DNA of 53,446 bases from Phycisphaerae bacterium (GTDB taxonomy: Bacteria; Planctomycetota; Phycisphaerae; Sedimentisphaerales; Anaerobacaceae), in NCBI GenBank assembly GCA_021736645.1, contig JAIPFM010000186.1, forward strand, positions 1 to 53,446. Direction: 5' to 3'. Numbering within the stretch: the stretch's first letter is position 1; each line of letters starts with the position of its first letter. The position numbers and the translations under genes are program-made. A model generated the notes under the pieces. That model worked only from the letters and a program-made list of their open reading frames with translations. It was not told the origin of the DNA and did not search any database. Shown piece by piece: positions 17,039 to 24,972 of this stretch.

Positions 17039-17959
17039 ATGACACACACACAGGCAAATCTGATTGTTGTTCTCGGCCCAACCGCAACAGGCAAGACCCG
17101 TTTTGCGGCCTTACTGGCCCATGCGATTCATGGTGAGATTATCAGTGCGGATTCCCGCCAGGTGTATCGGCACATGGATCTGGGCACAGGCAAGGACTAT
17201 CAGGATTACCGGGTGGAGGGTCAGGCCGTGCCGGTTCATTTGATTGACATCTGCGAGCCTGGTGAGAAGTATCATGTGCATGCGTTTCAAAAGGACTTTT
17301 ATGCGGCCTTTGATTCGATCCGGGCCCAGGGACACATGCCGATCCTGTGCGGCGGCACAGGCATGTACATCGAGGCCGTGACCCGGGGCTATCAACTGCC
17401 TGAGGTGCCGCATAACGAGGTCCTGCGTGAACAACTCAAGGACAAAACACTGGCCGAACTGCAGGTCATCCTGGCAGGGTACAAGACACTGCATAATCGC
17501 AGCGATACAGACACGCGGGAGCGTGCCCTGCGTGCCATCGAGATTCAGGTGTGTGAGTCACACCCCGTAGAAGCATCCTCAAGGCCCGAGATCAGACCCT
17601 TTTATCTGGGTCTGCAGCTGGAGCGAGCATTGTGTCGGCAGCGCATTGCCGCACGCCTTCAGCAAAGGCTGGATGCCGGCATGGTGGAGGAGGTCCAGGG
17701 ATTGCTGGACCGGGGCATCGCGCCTGAAGATCTGATCTACTATGGCCTCGAATACAAATTCATCACCCAGTATCTCGCAGGTGACATGGACTATAAAACC
17801 ATGGTCGAAAAACTCCACATTGCCATCTGTCAATTCTCCAAACGCCAAATGACCTGGTTCCGGAGGATGGAACGCCATGGCACGATCATTCACTGGATAG
17901 ACGCATTACTCAGTGATGATGACAAAGTGAATCGGGCAATCCAGATGACTAAACACTAA
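17039..17959 (+). CDS. miaA: tRNA dimethylallyltransferase
   Basis: 306 residues. MiaA transfers a dimethylallyl group to A37 of tRNAs reading UNN codons. Seen: P-loop GPTATGKT, ADSRQVYRHMDLGTGK, CGGTGMYIEAV, the Arg/Asp motif DTRERALRAIE, and the C-terminal SKRQMTWFRRME. The ATG at 17039 lies 13 nt after the Mo/W enzyme stop and starts just ahead of the P-loop; a longer open frame upstream is only overlap with the preceding gene. The last codons and stop (T-K-H-stop) fall in a degenerate ACTAAAC repeat (17948-17973). It is the last gene of the operon on this strand and converges on the lipid kinase gene. A housekeeping gene at the end of an otherwise specialised operon may simply be carried along by position. 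Confidence 0.95.
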   Translation: MTHTQANLIVVLGPTATGKTRFAALLAHAIHGEIISADSRQVYRHMDLGTGKDYQDYRVEGQAVPVHLIDICEPGEKYHVHAFQKDFYAAFDSIRAQGHMPILCGGTGMYIEAVTRGYQLPEVPHNEVLREQLKDKTLAELQVILAGYKTLHNRSDTDTRERALRAIEIQVCESHPVEASSRPEIRPFYLGLQLERALCRQRIAARLQQRLDAGMVEEVQGLLDRGIAPEDLIYYGLEYKFITQYLAGDMDYKTMVEKLHIAICQFSKRQMTWFRRMERHGTIIHWIDALLSDDDKVNRAIQMTKH

Positions 17960-17973
17960 ACACTTAAAACTAT
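17948..17973 (+). repeat. Degenerate ACTAAAC heptamer repeat at the miaA stop
   Basis: ACTAAAC, ACTAAAC, ACTTAAA, then ACTAT, in tandem with a 7-nt period. The miaA stop codon (17957-17959) lies inside the second unit. Related in pattern to the GTTTTTA/AAAAACT arrays at 11141 and 18947. Confidence 0.65.
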
Positions 17974-17992
17974 ACACCGCGGCCTCTGGCCG

Positions 17993-18937
17993 CTAGCCCA
18001 GCAATCGAAGCAGCCGTCTCCAGGTACCTTCAGGTTTGTACTCCTGGGGCACCATGACCAGGATGGCCCCTGGGGTGACGTTGATGTCTGCAGGCAGGGG
18101 TGGGCCCGGGTCACCATCGACCTGGGTTTTGATCTTTTTTGAGGGGGAGGTGATCTTGACGTGCTTGCCCTGTTGGTAGATGACATCACTGCATCGGGTG
18201 TGACGTTTAAACAGGATCGTGAGATAATGCTTGAGCAGGTGAGGTCTGTACTGACATTTCAAGACGCACACGTCCAGGAGTCCATCGCTGACATCGGCAT
18301 GGCGCAGGACATACAGGCCCAATGCATAGCGTGTGACATTGCCGACAATCACCATGCCTGGCCCGTTAAAGATGACCTGCCCATCCAGTTCGACATGGAT
18401 CGGATGAAATGTGTGACTCCAGAAGGTTTGCCATAGGGGGCTGGCATAGTCAAAATAGTCGATATGCCCGTCGCGCATTTTTGTGACGCGGTCCATGACC
18501 TCTCCATCAAAGCCAAAGCCCGACACACAGGTAAAGCATTTTCCGTTGATGGTACACAGGTCCAGGGGACGCGTATAGCCGGCCTCGAAGGTCTGGATCA
18601 GGGTGCTGAGCTTGTCACCAAATCCGAGCTCACTGGCCAGCAGGTTTTCTGTGCCACTGGGAATGATCATCAGGGGTTTGTCACTGCCCACGAGGCCATG
18701 GGCCACTTCCCGCACGGTGCCGTCACCGCCTGCGACCACCACCATCTGACACTCGGGATCCTGGTGGACTTGAATGGCCAGGTCACAGGCATGCCCCAGG
18801 GACTGTGTCTTGAGAAAACGGACTTCATAGCCCTGTGCGCGCAGGTATTGCTGAAAGCTGCGTCTGAGTCGTTTGCGACTGCTGGCACCTGATTTCGGGT
18901 TGGCAATGAGTGCGATGTAGCCGTTTTCTGGTTTCAT
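17993..18937 (-). CDS. Diacylglycerol/sphingosine kinase family lipid kinase (YegS/DgkB type)
   Basis: 314 residues of the DAGK catalytic family: ANPKSGASSRKRL (N-terminal nucleotide-binding strand), VVVAGGDGTVREVAHGL (the GGDGT signature), MIIPSGTENLLASELG, and the second-lobe motifs CVSGFGFDGEVM and HADVSDGLLDVCVLK with QVDGDPG near the end. Such kinases phosphorylate diacylglycerol, sphingosine-like bases or other lipids at the inner membrane face; here GTENLLA replaces the usual GTxNDFA. The gene starts 13 nt downstream of the CYTH gene stop, so it is the third gene of a leuS-CYTH-kinase transcription unit. A GTTTTTA repeat array lies just before its start. Exact lipid substrate unknown. 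Confidence 0.9.
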   Translation of the reverse strand: MKPENGYIALIANPKSGASSRKRLRRSFQQYLRAQGYEVRFLKTQSLGHACDLAIQVHQDPECQMVVVAGGDGTVREVAHGLVGSDKPLMIIPSGTENLLASELGFGDKLSTLIQTFEAGYTRPLDLCTINGKCFTCVSGFGFDGEVMDRVTKMRDGHIDYFDYASPLWQTFWSHTFHPIHVELDGQVIFNGPGMVIVGNVTRYALGLYVLRHADVSDGLLDVCVLKCQYRPHLLKHYLTILFKRHTRCSDVIYQQGKHVKITSPSKKIKTQVDGDPGPPLPADINVTPGAILVMVPQEYKPEGTWRRLLRLLG

Positions 18938-18946
18938 ATAAAAACA

Positions 18947-18973
18947 GTTTTTAGTTTTTAGTTTTTAGTTTTT
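18947..18973 (-). repeat. Heptamer repeat (GTTTTTA, 4 units) at the CYTH gene 3' end
   Basis: Four tandem GTTTTTA-type units (the last without its final A). On the minus strand the array encodes the last codons of the CYTH protein (K-L-K-T-K-N) and its TAA stop (18951-18953), and ends 10 nt before the lipid kinase ATG. Confidence 0.85.
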
Positions 18974-19490
18974 GGTACTCTGCCAGCAAGCACGCATAGC
19001 TTTTCTGACAATGAGTCAAGTTCTCTAGTTCCAGGTTCTGCTGGACCTCTTTGATCATGTCACTGCTCGGGCCTTCAATTTCTACGTAGGACCCCAGGTC
19101 TGTGATTCGGTCCAGGCCGATCAGGCACTGCTTGTAGGACCACAGTTCGCGATGTTTGTGCACGATCATTTTTTGTTCATAGCCCAGGCCTTCAAGCAGG
19201 GCCGTGGCTTGATCCGGATCAGACGCCGGGATTTCGATTTCTTCCCGGCACTTGACGTCGGCCTGCTGTTTGGGTCCCTTGAACGTGACAAAGGTCTGCG
19301 TCCCCTGGTCTGTGGCTTGAATGCGAACGCGCAGGCATTTGTCCTGTGTCACCATTTGCCTTTGCGCATTGTCGAAGTACAGATCCTGCTGGTCCTGGTG
19401 TGCAACAAATGTTGCCTCGAGACCTTCCAATCGCGCCTGCACAGGGGCCAGATCATCGACTTTGAGTTTGGCTTCAATTTCCACAGCCAT
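18951..19490 (-). CDS. CYTH domain protein (class IV adenylate cyclase/triphosphatase-like)
   Basis: 179 residues, a complete CYTH fold. The signature E-x-E-x-K is seen at the N-terminus (VEIEAKLKV), followed by the basic strands typical of a triphosphate tunnel (CLRVRIQ, FVTFKGPK, CREEIEI) and the C-terminal LDRITDLGSYVEIEGP, which carries the acidic metal ligands. CYTH proteins hydrolyse inorganic or thiamine triphosphate or, as class IV CyaB, make cAMP; sequence alone does not decide. The ATG is 2 nt after the leuS stop, giving strong coupling. Oddly, the last six codons and the stop codon are supplied by a heptamer repeat array, suggesting that the original 3' end was replaced by repeat expansion or insertion. 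Confidence 0.9.
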   Translation of the reverse strand: MAVEIEAKLKVDDLAPVQARLEGLEATFVAHQDQQDLYFDNAQRQMVTQDKCLRVRIQATDQGTQTFVTFKGPKQQADVKCREEIEIPASDPDQATALLEGLGYEQKMIVHKHRELWSYKQCLIGLDRITDLGSYVEIEGPSSDMIKEVQQNLELENLTHCQKSYACLLAEYQKLKTKN

Positions 19491-19492
19491 GA

Positions 19493-22189
19493 TTATACCA
19501 CAATATTGACCAGGCGGGACTTGATCACAATGATCTTTTTGGGCGTCTGGCCATTGAGCGCGGCCTGTACCTTGTCACTGGCCAGGGCCCTGGCCTGGAT
19601 GTCCTGTTCACTGGTGTCGGCAGGCACCACGATCTTGTCCTTGATCTTGCCGCGAATCTGGATGGCCAGCTCGATCTCTTTTTCCTGGAGCAGACGCTCC
19701 TCATACACAGGCCAGGGCGTGTACGCCAGTGTATCAGTCTCGCCCAGGCGCTGCCACAGCTCTTCGGCGATGTGGGGTGAAAACGGTGCCAATACCAGTA
19801 CAAAGGGTTTGAGCACGGCCTTGCTGCGGACCTTCTGTTTTGTCATGTGGTTGACAAAGATCATCATTTGGCTGATGGCTGTGTTAAAGGAGAAGGTCTC
19901 GATGTCGCTGCCCACCTTTTTGATGGTCTGGTGCAGGACCCGCAGTGTGGCCTCATCCGGTTCGACGTCCTGCACGGCCTCATTCATTCCGCCGGTCTCT
20001 TCGTGGACAAACAAACGCCAGGCCTTTTGCAGGAACCGATACACACCCTCCACGCCTTGAGTGTTCCAGGGTTTGGTGGCCTCGAGGGGTCCCATGAACA
20101 TCTCGTAGAGACGCATGGAATCTGCGCCGTAGTCACGTACCACATCGTCCGGGTTGACCACGTTCTTCAGGGTCTTGCTCATCTTGGCCACGATCTGTTT
20201 CAGGGGCTGACCTGTGTCTGTGTGGAAGAACTGACCGTCGCGATTTTCCACTAGGTCACTGGCCACCTTGGACCCTGCGTCATCTTCATATGCATAGGCC
20301 AGGATCATGCCCTGATTGAACAGCTTCTGGAAGGGTTCATCGGTGCTCACATGGCCCAGGTCGTACAGGACCTTGTGCCAGAAACGTGAGTAGAGCAGGT
20401 GAAGCACGGCATGTTCGGCCCCGCCCACGTACAGGTCCACAGGCATCCAGTATTTTTCTATGTCCGAGGCCCAGCCCTGTTCGCTGTTTTTCGGATCCAT
20501 GTATCGCAGGTAGTACCAGCAACTGCCGGCCCACTGAGGCATGGTATTCAACTCGCGGCGTCCCTTGCGGCCTGTGGCCGGGTCTGTCACTGACAGCCAG
20601 TCCGTGGCATTGCTCAGGGGTGATTCGCCGCCTTCACCGGGCTGGTAGTTGCTCAGTTTCGGCAGAGCCAGGGGCAGGTCGGCCTCGTCCACCAGGGTGA
20701 CGTCTCCGTCCTCCCAGTGGATGATGGGGAAGGGTTCACCCCAGTAGCGCTGCCGACTGAAGAGCCAGTCGCGGAGTCTGTAGTTGGTGGTTCCGTGACC
20801 GAGGTTCTTGTTCTGGAGCCAGGCGATGGTTCGGGCCACACCGTCCTGTTTGTTCAGACCATTGATGTCCAGGCCTTCATCAGGATTGGCAGAGCGGATA
20901 TAGGAACCGTCCTCTGTCCAGCAGGCCTCACCTGCCAGGACCCGGGCCTTCAGGTCTGGATCGTCCGTCTGGGGTTCCATGATGCAGATCACGGGGAGAT
21001 CAAAGGTCTTGGCAAATTCAAAGTCACGCGTGTCATGGGCAGGCACTGCCATGATCGCGCCGGTCCCATAGCCCATGAGTACATAGTCGGCAATCCAGAT
21101 GGGGATGGCCTGGCCATTGACCGGATTGATGGCGCAGGTGCCGGAGAACACGCCGGTCTTGTCCTTGGCCAGTTCAGTGCGGTCCATGTCGGACTTCAGG
21201 GCTGCCTGTTTCAGATAGGCTGAAAGTGCATCCTGGTGGTCTGCCGTGGTAATGTCAGGTACCAGCGGATGCTCCGGGGCGAGCACCATGTAGGTGGCCC
21301 CAAAGAGCGTGTCCGGACGTGTGGTGAACACGCGGATTGTGGCGTCAAGGCCCTGCACCTGGAAATCCACCTCAGCCCCGATGCTCTTGCCGATCCAGTT
21401 TCGCTGCATCTCTTTGATGCCTTCAGGCCAGTCCACAGAGTCCAGGCCCTCAAGCAGACGCTCCGCATACTGGGGAATTCGAAGCAGCCACTGTTTGAGG
21501 AAACGCCGTTCCACGTCCCTGCTGCCGCACTTCTCGTGCGACCCGTCATTGAGCACCTCTTCATTGGCACACACGATCTGGCACTGCTTGCACCACCACA
21601 CCTGGGCACCGGCATAGTAGGCCAGACGCTTGCTGTCCCTGTAGTCACGTACCGCAGCAGGGCCTGCGGCCTCGACCTCGGCCGGGATGGGCAGCTCGCT
21701 TATGGGGCGTCCCTTTTTCTGATCCGCGTCATACCAGGTAGCATAGATCTGACTGAAGATCCACTGGGTCCATTTGTAGTAGTCGGGGTCCGTGGTATTG
21801 ACCTCGCGGTCCCAGTCATAGCTCATGCCCAGGCTCTGGATCTGGGTACGAAAGGTGTCGCAGTTCTTTGCCGTGGTCACGGCCGGATGCGTGCCGGTCT
21901 GGATGGCATACTGCTCAGCAGGCAGGCCAAAGGCATCCCACCCCATGGGGTGCAGCACATTAAAGCCCTTCATGCGTTTGTAGCGGGAGATAATATCCGT
22001 GGCAGTGTACCCCTCGGGGTGGCCCACATGCAGGCCCGCACCTGATGGATAGGGAAACATGTCCAGTACATAATATTTGGGTTGTGCAGGGTCGGTAATC
22101 TCCGTGCGGAAGGTCTTGTGGTCCGCCCAGTACTGCTGCCACTTCTTTTCAATCGAGGTAAAATCGTAAAATCCCTGTTTTTCCATCAT
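19493..22189 (-). CDS. leuS: Leucyl-tRNA synthetase
   Basis: 898 residues from the proposed ATG, within the long bacterial LeuS range. Class I signatures: HVGH in [18 protein letters not shown] near residue 50, and KMSKT (a KMSKS variant) in [16 protein letters not shown]. The CP1 editing domain is present ([16 protein letters not shown] and the [12 protein letters not shown] block), and there is a zinc-ribbon-like insert with CKQC and HEKCGS around residues 205-230. The C-terminal anticodon-binding region ends with [12 protein letters not shown]. The open frame extends 48 nt further upstream, but the [18 protein letters not shown] start matches the family, with AAGGA about 11 nt ahead. First gene of leuS-CYTH-lipid kinase. 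A G-rich tract lies about 90 nt upstream. Confidence 0.97.
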   Translation of the reverse strand: MMEKQGFYDFTSIEKKWQQYWADHKTFRTEITDPAQPKYYVLDMFPYPSGAGLHVGHPEGYTATDIISRYKRMKGFNVLHPMGWDAFGLPAEQYAIQTGTHPAVTTAKNCDTFRTQIQSLGMSYDWDREVNTTDPDYYKWTQWIFSQIYATWYDADQKKGRPISELPIPAEVEAAGPAAVRDYRDSKRLAYYAGAQVWWCKQCQIVCANEEVLNDGSHEKCGSRDVERRFLKQWLLRIPQYAERLLEGLDSVDWPEGIKEMQRNWIGKSIGAEVDFQVQGLDATIRVFTTRPDTLFGATYMVLAPEHPLVPDITTADHQDALSAYLKQAALKSDMDRTELAKDKTGVFSGTCAINPVNGQAIPIWIADYVLMGYGTGAIMAVPAHDTRDFEFAKTFDLPVICIMEPQTDDPDLKARVLAGEACWTEDGSYIRSANPDEGLDINGLNKQDGVARTIAWLQNKNLGHGTTNYRLRDWLFSRQRYWGEPFPIIHWEDGDVTLVDEADLPLALPKLSNYQPGEGGESPLSNATDWLSVTDPATGRKGRRELNTMPQWAGSCWYYLRYMDPKNSEQGWASDIEKYWMPVDLYVGGAEHAVLHLLYSRFWHKVLYDLGHVSTDEPFQKLFNQGMILAYAYEDDAGSKVASDLVENRDGQFFHTDTGQPLKQIVAKMSKTLKNVVNPDDVVRDYGADSMRLYEMFMGPLEATKPWNTQGVEGVYRFLQKAWRLFVHEETGGMNEAVQDVEPDEATLRVLHQTIKKVGSDIETFSFNTAISQMMIFVNHMTKQKVRSKAVLKPFVLVLAPFSPHIAEELWQRLGETDTLAYTPWPVYEERLLQEKEIELAIQIRGKIKDKIVVPADTSEQDIQARALASDKVQAALNGQTPKKIIVIKSRLVNIVV

Positions 22190-22277
22190 TGGACAGATAT
22201 TCCTTAATGCAACTGATTTGAAAATAAACCCAGACAATACGTGAAAACTGCCGAAAAATCCATAGAAAATCTGCCCA

Positions 22278-22311
22278 GGGGTCGGGGATCGGGGGTCAGG
22301 GGTCAGGGGGG
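22278..22311 (+). other. G-quadruplex-forming tract between leuS and the Fic gene
   Basis: Five runs of four to six G (22278-22281, 22284-22287, 22291-22295, 22299-22302, 22306-22311) separated by 2-3 nt spacers (TC, ATC, TCA, TCA). This satisfies the usual G4 pattern with a spare run. The G-rich strand is the template strand for leuS, about 90 nt before its ATG and just after the Fic gene stop. Confidence 0.75.
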
Positions 22312-22314
22312 CTC

Positions 22315-22899
22315 TCAGGATCGGACAAACTTGAGCAGGGGGAGGAAGTCTCCATGGTCGGCTGCCACAAGGGATTCTATGTATCGTGTTCGATCCTGGC
22401 CTGTTTGGGCGAGATTGGCTTGACCCCAGGTCAAGGGAGGCTGGTTGAACACGTTTTCCAGGAGAATGTCCGTGATCAGGCGTGCATGTCTGCCATTGCC
22501 ATTGGCAAAGGGGTGGATATACACGAGTCTATGGTGGAACCTGACTGCGATTTCGTCAGAGTCAAAGGTCTGGTGCTCTATCCAGTATTGCATGTCATCA
22601 CACAGGTTTTTGAGTTCAACGGCGATTCTGTAAAAGGGGATGCCCAGATTCTTTTCGGTCTGACGGAGTTTGCCCGCCCATCGCCACACGTGGCAGAACA
22701 TTTTTTTGTGCAATTCTCTCATGAATGACTCGCTCAAAATGTCCCTGGGCCTGCGTTTATCGAGCCAAGCCAGGGCTTCGTTGATGTTGTCCTGCTCCCA
22801 GCGGTCGAGTTCTGTACGAGTCGTAATGTGGCTCGGTATCAAGCCGTTAATTTCATTGGGATCAAGCGGCGTGGCGCCCTGTGCATTGGCAAACTCCAT
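22315..22899 (-). CDS. Fic-domain protein, 'mobile mystery protein B' type (toxin-like)
   Basis: 194 residues. The Fic active-site motif is complete, [12 protein letters not shown] (His near residue 129), matching HPFx(D/N)GNGRxxR of active AMPylating Fic enzymes. The N-terminal [20 protein letters not shown] and the body ([22 protein letters not shown]) match the 'mobile mystery protein B' family, which travels with an HTH partner between unrelated genomes. The ATG at 22899 overlaps the partner stop (TGATG) and has GGGAAG 7 nt upstream. Function inferred: nucleotidyl transfer to a host protein, held in check by the upstream partner, as in toxin-antitoxin pairs. Target unknown. It lies on an otherwise housekeeping stretch, fitting insertion of a mobile two-gene unit. 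Confidence 0.9.
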   Translation of the reverse strand: MEFANAQGATPLDPNEINGLIPSHITTRTELDRWEQDNINEALAWLDKRRPRDILSESFMRELHKKMFCHVWRWAGKLRQTEKNLGIPFYRIAVELKNLCDDMQYWIEHQTFDSDEIAVRFHHRLVYIHPFANGNGRHARLITDILLENVFNQPPLTWGQANLAQTGQDRTRYIESLVAADHGDFLPLLKFVRS

Positions 22900-23366
22900 C
22901 AGCGTTCTTCCCACAGGGCTTTGGGCATTTCTGCCACGATTTCCCGGACCAGATCCTCAAGTACCCGTATTTTGTCCTGATCGCGGAGTTCCTGATGCTC
23001 CAATCGCATCATTTGGTTACTATGATTCAGACGTTTTTGTGCCAGCAATCTGGCCTGATGCTGCACTGTATACTCCAGGCTTTGTCTGGGGATCAATCCA
23101 TAGACCAGTGTGCAATCCAGACATTCGGCCACTCTGCGAAGCGTGCTGATCGTCAGTTTTTCGCAAACTTCATCCTGCTCAATGCGGCTGATTCGCTGCT
23201 TGCTTGCCTGAAGCCGTTTGGCCAATTGGTCACCTGTCATGCCCAGGGCCTGGCGTATAGCGCGAATCCAGCCCTTTCTTGGGGGAATCAGGGTCTTTAA
23301 GGGGGCAAGCTGAGTCAATGTCTCATCCAGTTGTTCTCTGGCCAGTTTCTTATGTTTTGGCTGCAT
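22899..23366 (-). CDS. HTH protein, 'mobile mystery protein A' type (antitoxin/regulator)
   Basis: 155 residues. An XRE-like helix-turn-helix spans about 45-95 (GMTGDQLAKRLQASKQRISRIEQDE), followed by LTISTLRRVAECLDCTLVYGLIP, the hallmark of the 'mobile mystery protein A' family. The C-terminal half is predicted long and helical (QARLLAQKRLNHSNQMMRLEHQEL), probably for dimerisation or toxin contact. The ATG at 23366 has AAGG about 8 nt upstream; a GTG three codons earlier overlaps that site and is less likely. It overlaps the Fic gene by the TGATG junction. Three similar 23-bp elements at 32-bp spacing lie just upstream (23400-23486) and are the likely autoregulatory operators. Confidence 0.9.
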   Translation of the reverse strand: MQPKHKKLAREQLDETLTQLAPLKTLIPPRKGWIRAIRQALGMTGDQLAKRLQASKQRISRIEQDEVCEKLTISTLRRVAECLDCTLVYGLIPRQSLEYTVQHQARLLAQKRLNHSNQMMRLEHQELRDQDKIRVLEDLVREIVAEMPKALWEER

Positions 23367-23399
23367 GATAAGCACCTTATGGGGGCATACATAAATTAT

Positions 23400-23486
23400 G
23401 TCAATATATATGGTTACTATATCGTCAAAAAGACAATGTAAATATAGACAAAATTAGAAATAAGTCAATGCATATATTTACCATAT
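23400..23486 (-). promoter_or_regulatory. Three 32-bp-phased operator-like direct repeats upstream of the HTH/Fic pair
   Basis: AT-rich elements start at 23400, 23432 and 23464, exactly 32 bp apart (about three helical turns). Each begins G(T/A)CAAT. Copies 1 and 3 agree at 18 of 23 positions, copies 2 and 3 at 18 of 25, copies 1 and 2 at 14 of 23, by eye. They occupy the 150-nt gap before the HTH gene, the first being 34 nt from its start codon. Phasing on one helix face suggests cooperative repressor binding. Confidence 0.62.
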
Positions 23487-23516
23487 TATGTTCGATTTCA
23501 ATTTCTCATCGATCTG

Positions 23517-24878
23517 TCAGACGTGTTTTGCAGCATCTCTGGCTGCGTCCCGGGCGATTTCCGGGAGCGCCGGGTGGATGAAGATCATGTCGAGCAGATC
23601 GTCCAGTGTGGCATGTGTCTTCATGGCCACAATAAACAGATGAATCATATTGGAGGCCTCGGGCCCGAGTATGTGGGCCCCGAGGACGTGACGCGTGTTT
23701 CGGTTGATGAGTAACTTGGCAAGGCCATGGTCATAGCCACGGGCCAGGCCTGCATTGCTGTCCGTGTAAAACGATCTGCCCACCACGTAGTCCAGGCCTT
23801 TCGCCTGGGCCTGTTCTTCAGTGAGGCCGACCCCTGCAATCTCCGGATGGGTGAACACGGCATGCGGTACAGGACCATAATCCAGGGGTATATCGGTGCT
23901 GTTTTCAAGGACTGTACGCACCAGATATTCCCCTTCGTAGTTGACCGTGTGCCTGAACAGATAGTGGCCTACGCAATCGCCCAGGGCGTATACGCCAGGC
24001 ACCGCGGTCTGCAGGTGATCGTCGACCAGGATATTGCCCTGGTTGTTGGTCTGGATCTGAGTGTTGCCCAGGCCGAGATCGTCCGTGCAGGGGGTTGTGC
24101 CAGTGGCAATGAGCAGCGCGTCACCCTGCAGGGTCTTGTCCTTGCTCGCCACTGTGAACTGACCCTCCTCAAAGGTCACTTTGTCTGGGATCATGCCTTG
24201 GTGCACTCGGTGCGTCTTGCAGAATTGCTCGGAAAAGGCCAGAGATATTTCCCTGTCTTCATGACGCAGAAATCGACTCCGTACCACGAAGTCCACGTGA
24301 GCCCCGGCCCCGGCATAGGCAGCGCCGAGTTCCACGGCAATGTAGCTGGCTCCGATTACGATCAGACGTTTGGGAAGATCCGTGCACCGCAGGGCCTCCG
24401 CACTGGTCATGTAGGGCGTGTCTGCAAGGCCAGGGATGTCTGGTATCCAGGGCCTGGCACCTGTGGCAATAAAGATCTTTGGGGCGGTGAGTCTGTGCTG
24501 ACCTGCCTGGATGACCTTGTCTTCAATAAACTCAGCGTGTTCCGGGAAGAAGTCCAGGTTGGGTGTATTGAGCAGGGCGTCACGTTGTCCAGTGGACATG
24601 CTGTCCACAGTCCGGCTGATGCGCGCGATCAGGGCAGGAAAATCAATGGTTGGCTTTGTGTCGGCATGCACATTGATACGTCTGGCTTCCTGCAGCAGGT
24701 GGGGCAATTCTGAAGGAAAGATCAGCATCTTGGAAGGAATGCACCCTCGATTCAAACAAGTGCCTGCCACAGCATCCTGCTCAATGAGAGCGGTCTTGAG
24801 TCCCATCCGTGCCGCCGGCAGGGCAATCTTCATGCCGCCGCCACTGCCGATGATGATCACGTCATAGTGTTTTGTCAT
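23517..24878 (-). CDS. FAD-dependent pyridine nucleotide-disulfide oxidoreductase (dihydrolipoyl dehydrogenase/mycothione reductase-like)
   Basis: 453 residues, class I disulfide reductase. FAD dinucleotide motif IIIGSGGGMKIA at the N-terminus; redox-active pair Cys41/Cys46 in GTCLNRGCIPSK; NAD(P) motif IVIGASYIAVELGAAYAGAG; second FAD motif VYALGDCVG; and the C-terminal catalytic dyad in FIHPALPEIARDA. The substrate is not fixed: the GGGM-x-IA start and HPALPE end resemble mycothione reductase and related lipoamide dehydrogenase-like enzymes, but no lipoyl-dependent complex genes are nearby. Neighbours are a pseudopilin gene upstream and the HTH/Fic pair downstream, all on the minus strand, neither informative. 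Probably cytoplasmic thiol redox homeostasis. Confidence 0.88.
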   Translation of the reverse strand: MTKHYDVIIIGSGGGMKIALPAARMGLKTALIEQDAVAGTCLNRGCIPSKMLIFPSELPHLLQEARRINVHADTKPTIDFPALIARISRTVDSMSTGQRDALLNTPNLDFFPEHAEFIEDKVIQAGQHRLTAPKIFIATGARPWIPDIPGLADTPYMTSAEALRCTDLPKRLIVIGASYIAVELGAAYAGAGAHVDFVVRSRFLRHEDREISLAFSEQFCKTHRVHQGMIPDKVTFEEGQFTVASKDKTLQGDALLIATGTTPCTDDLGLGNTQIQTNNQGNILVDDHLQTAVPGVYALGDCVGHYLFRHTVNYEGEYLVRTVLENSTDIPLDYGPVPHAVFTHPEIAGVGLTEEQAQAKGLDYVVGRSFYTDSNAGLARGYDHGLAKLLINRNTRHVLGAHILGPEASNMIHLFIVAMKTHATLDDLLDMIFIHPALPEIARDAARDAAKHV

Positions 24879-24972
24879 GCGTGCCTGCTCCAGTGATCCC
24901 TGAATTGAATACTGAGCAGTTATTCATATCAGATACAGCGGAACGAGGCAAGGCTCTCCTTCAAAACAGGTC

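Noticed and set aside
21236..22045. Open frame of 269 codons antisense to leuS
   Set aside because: leuS is clearly coding here with editing-domain and HIGH-region motifs. The antisense translation shows no domain and no ribosome binding site.
23400..23486. CRISPR array
   Set aside because: Three degenerate units at 32-bp period without conserved repeats and unique spacers, and no cas genes. An operator array is a better explanation.
23727..24713. Open frame of 328 codons antisense to the disulfide oxidoreductase gene
   Set aside because: Fully overlaps a gene with complete FAD, NAD and redox-disulfide motifs. The translation has no family features.
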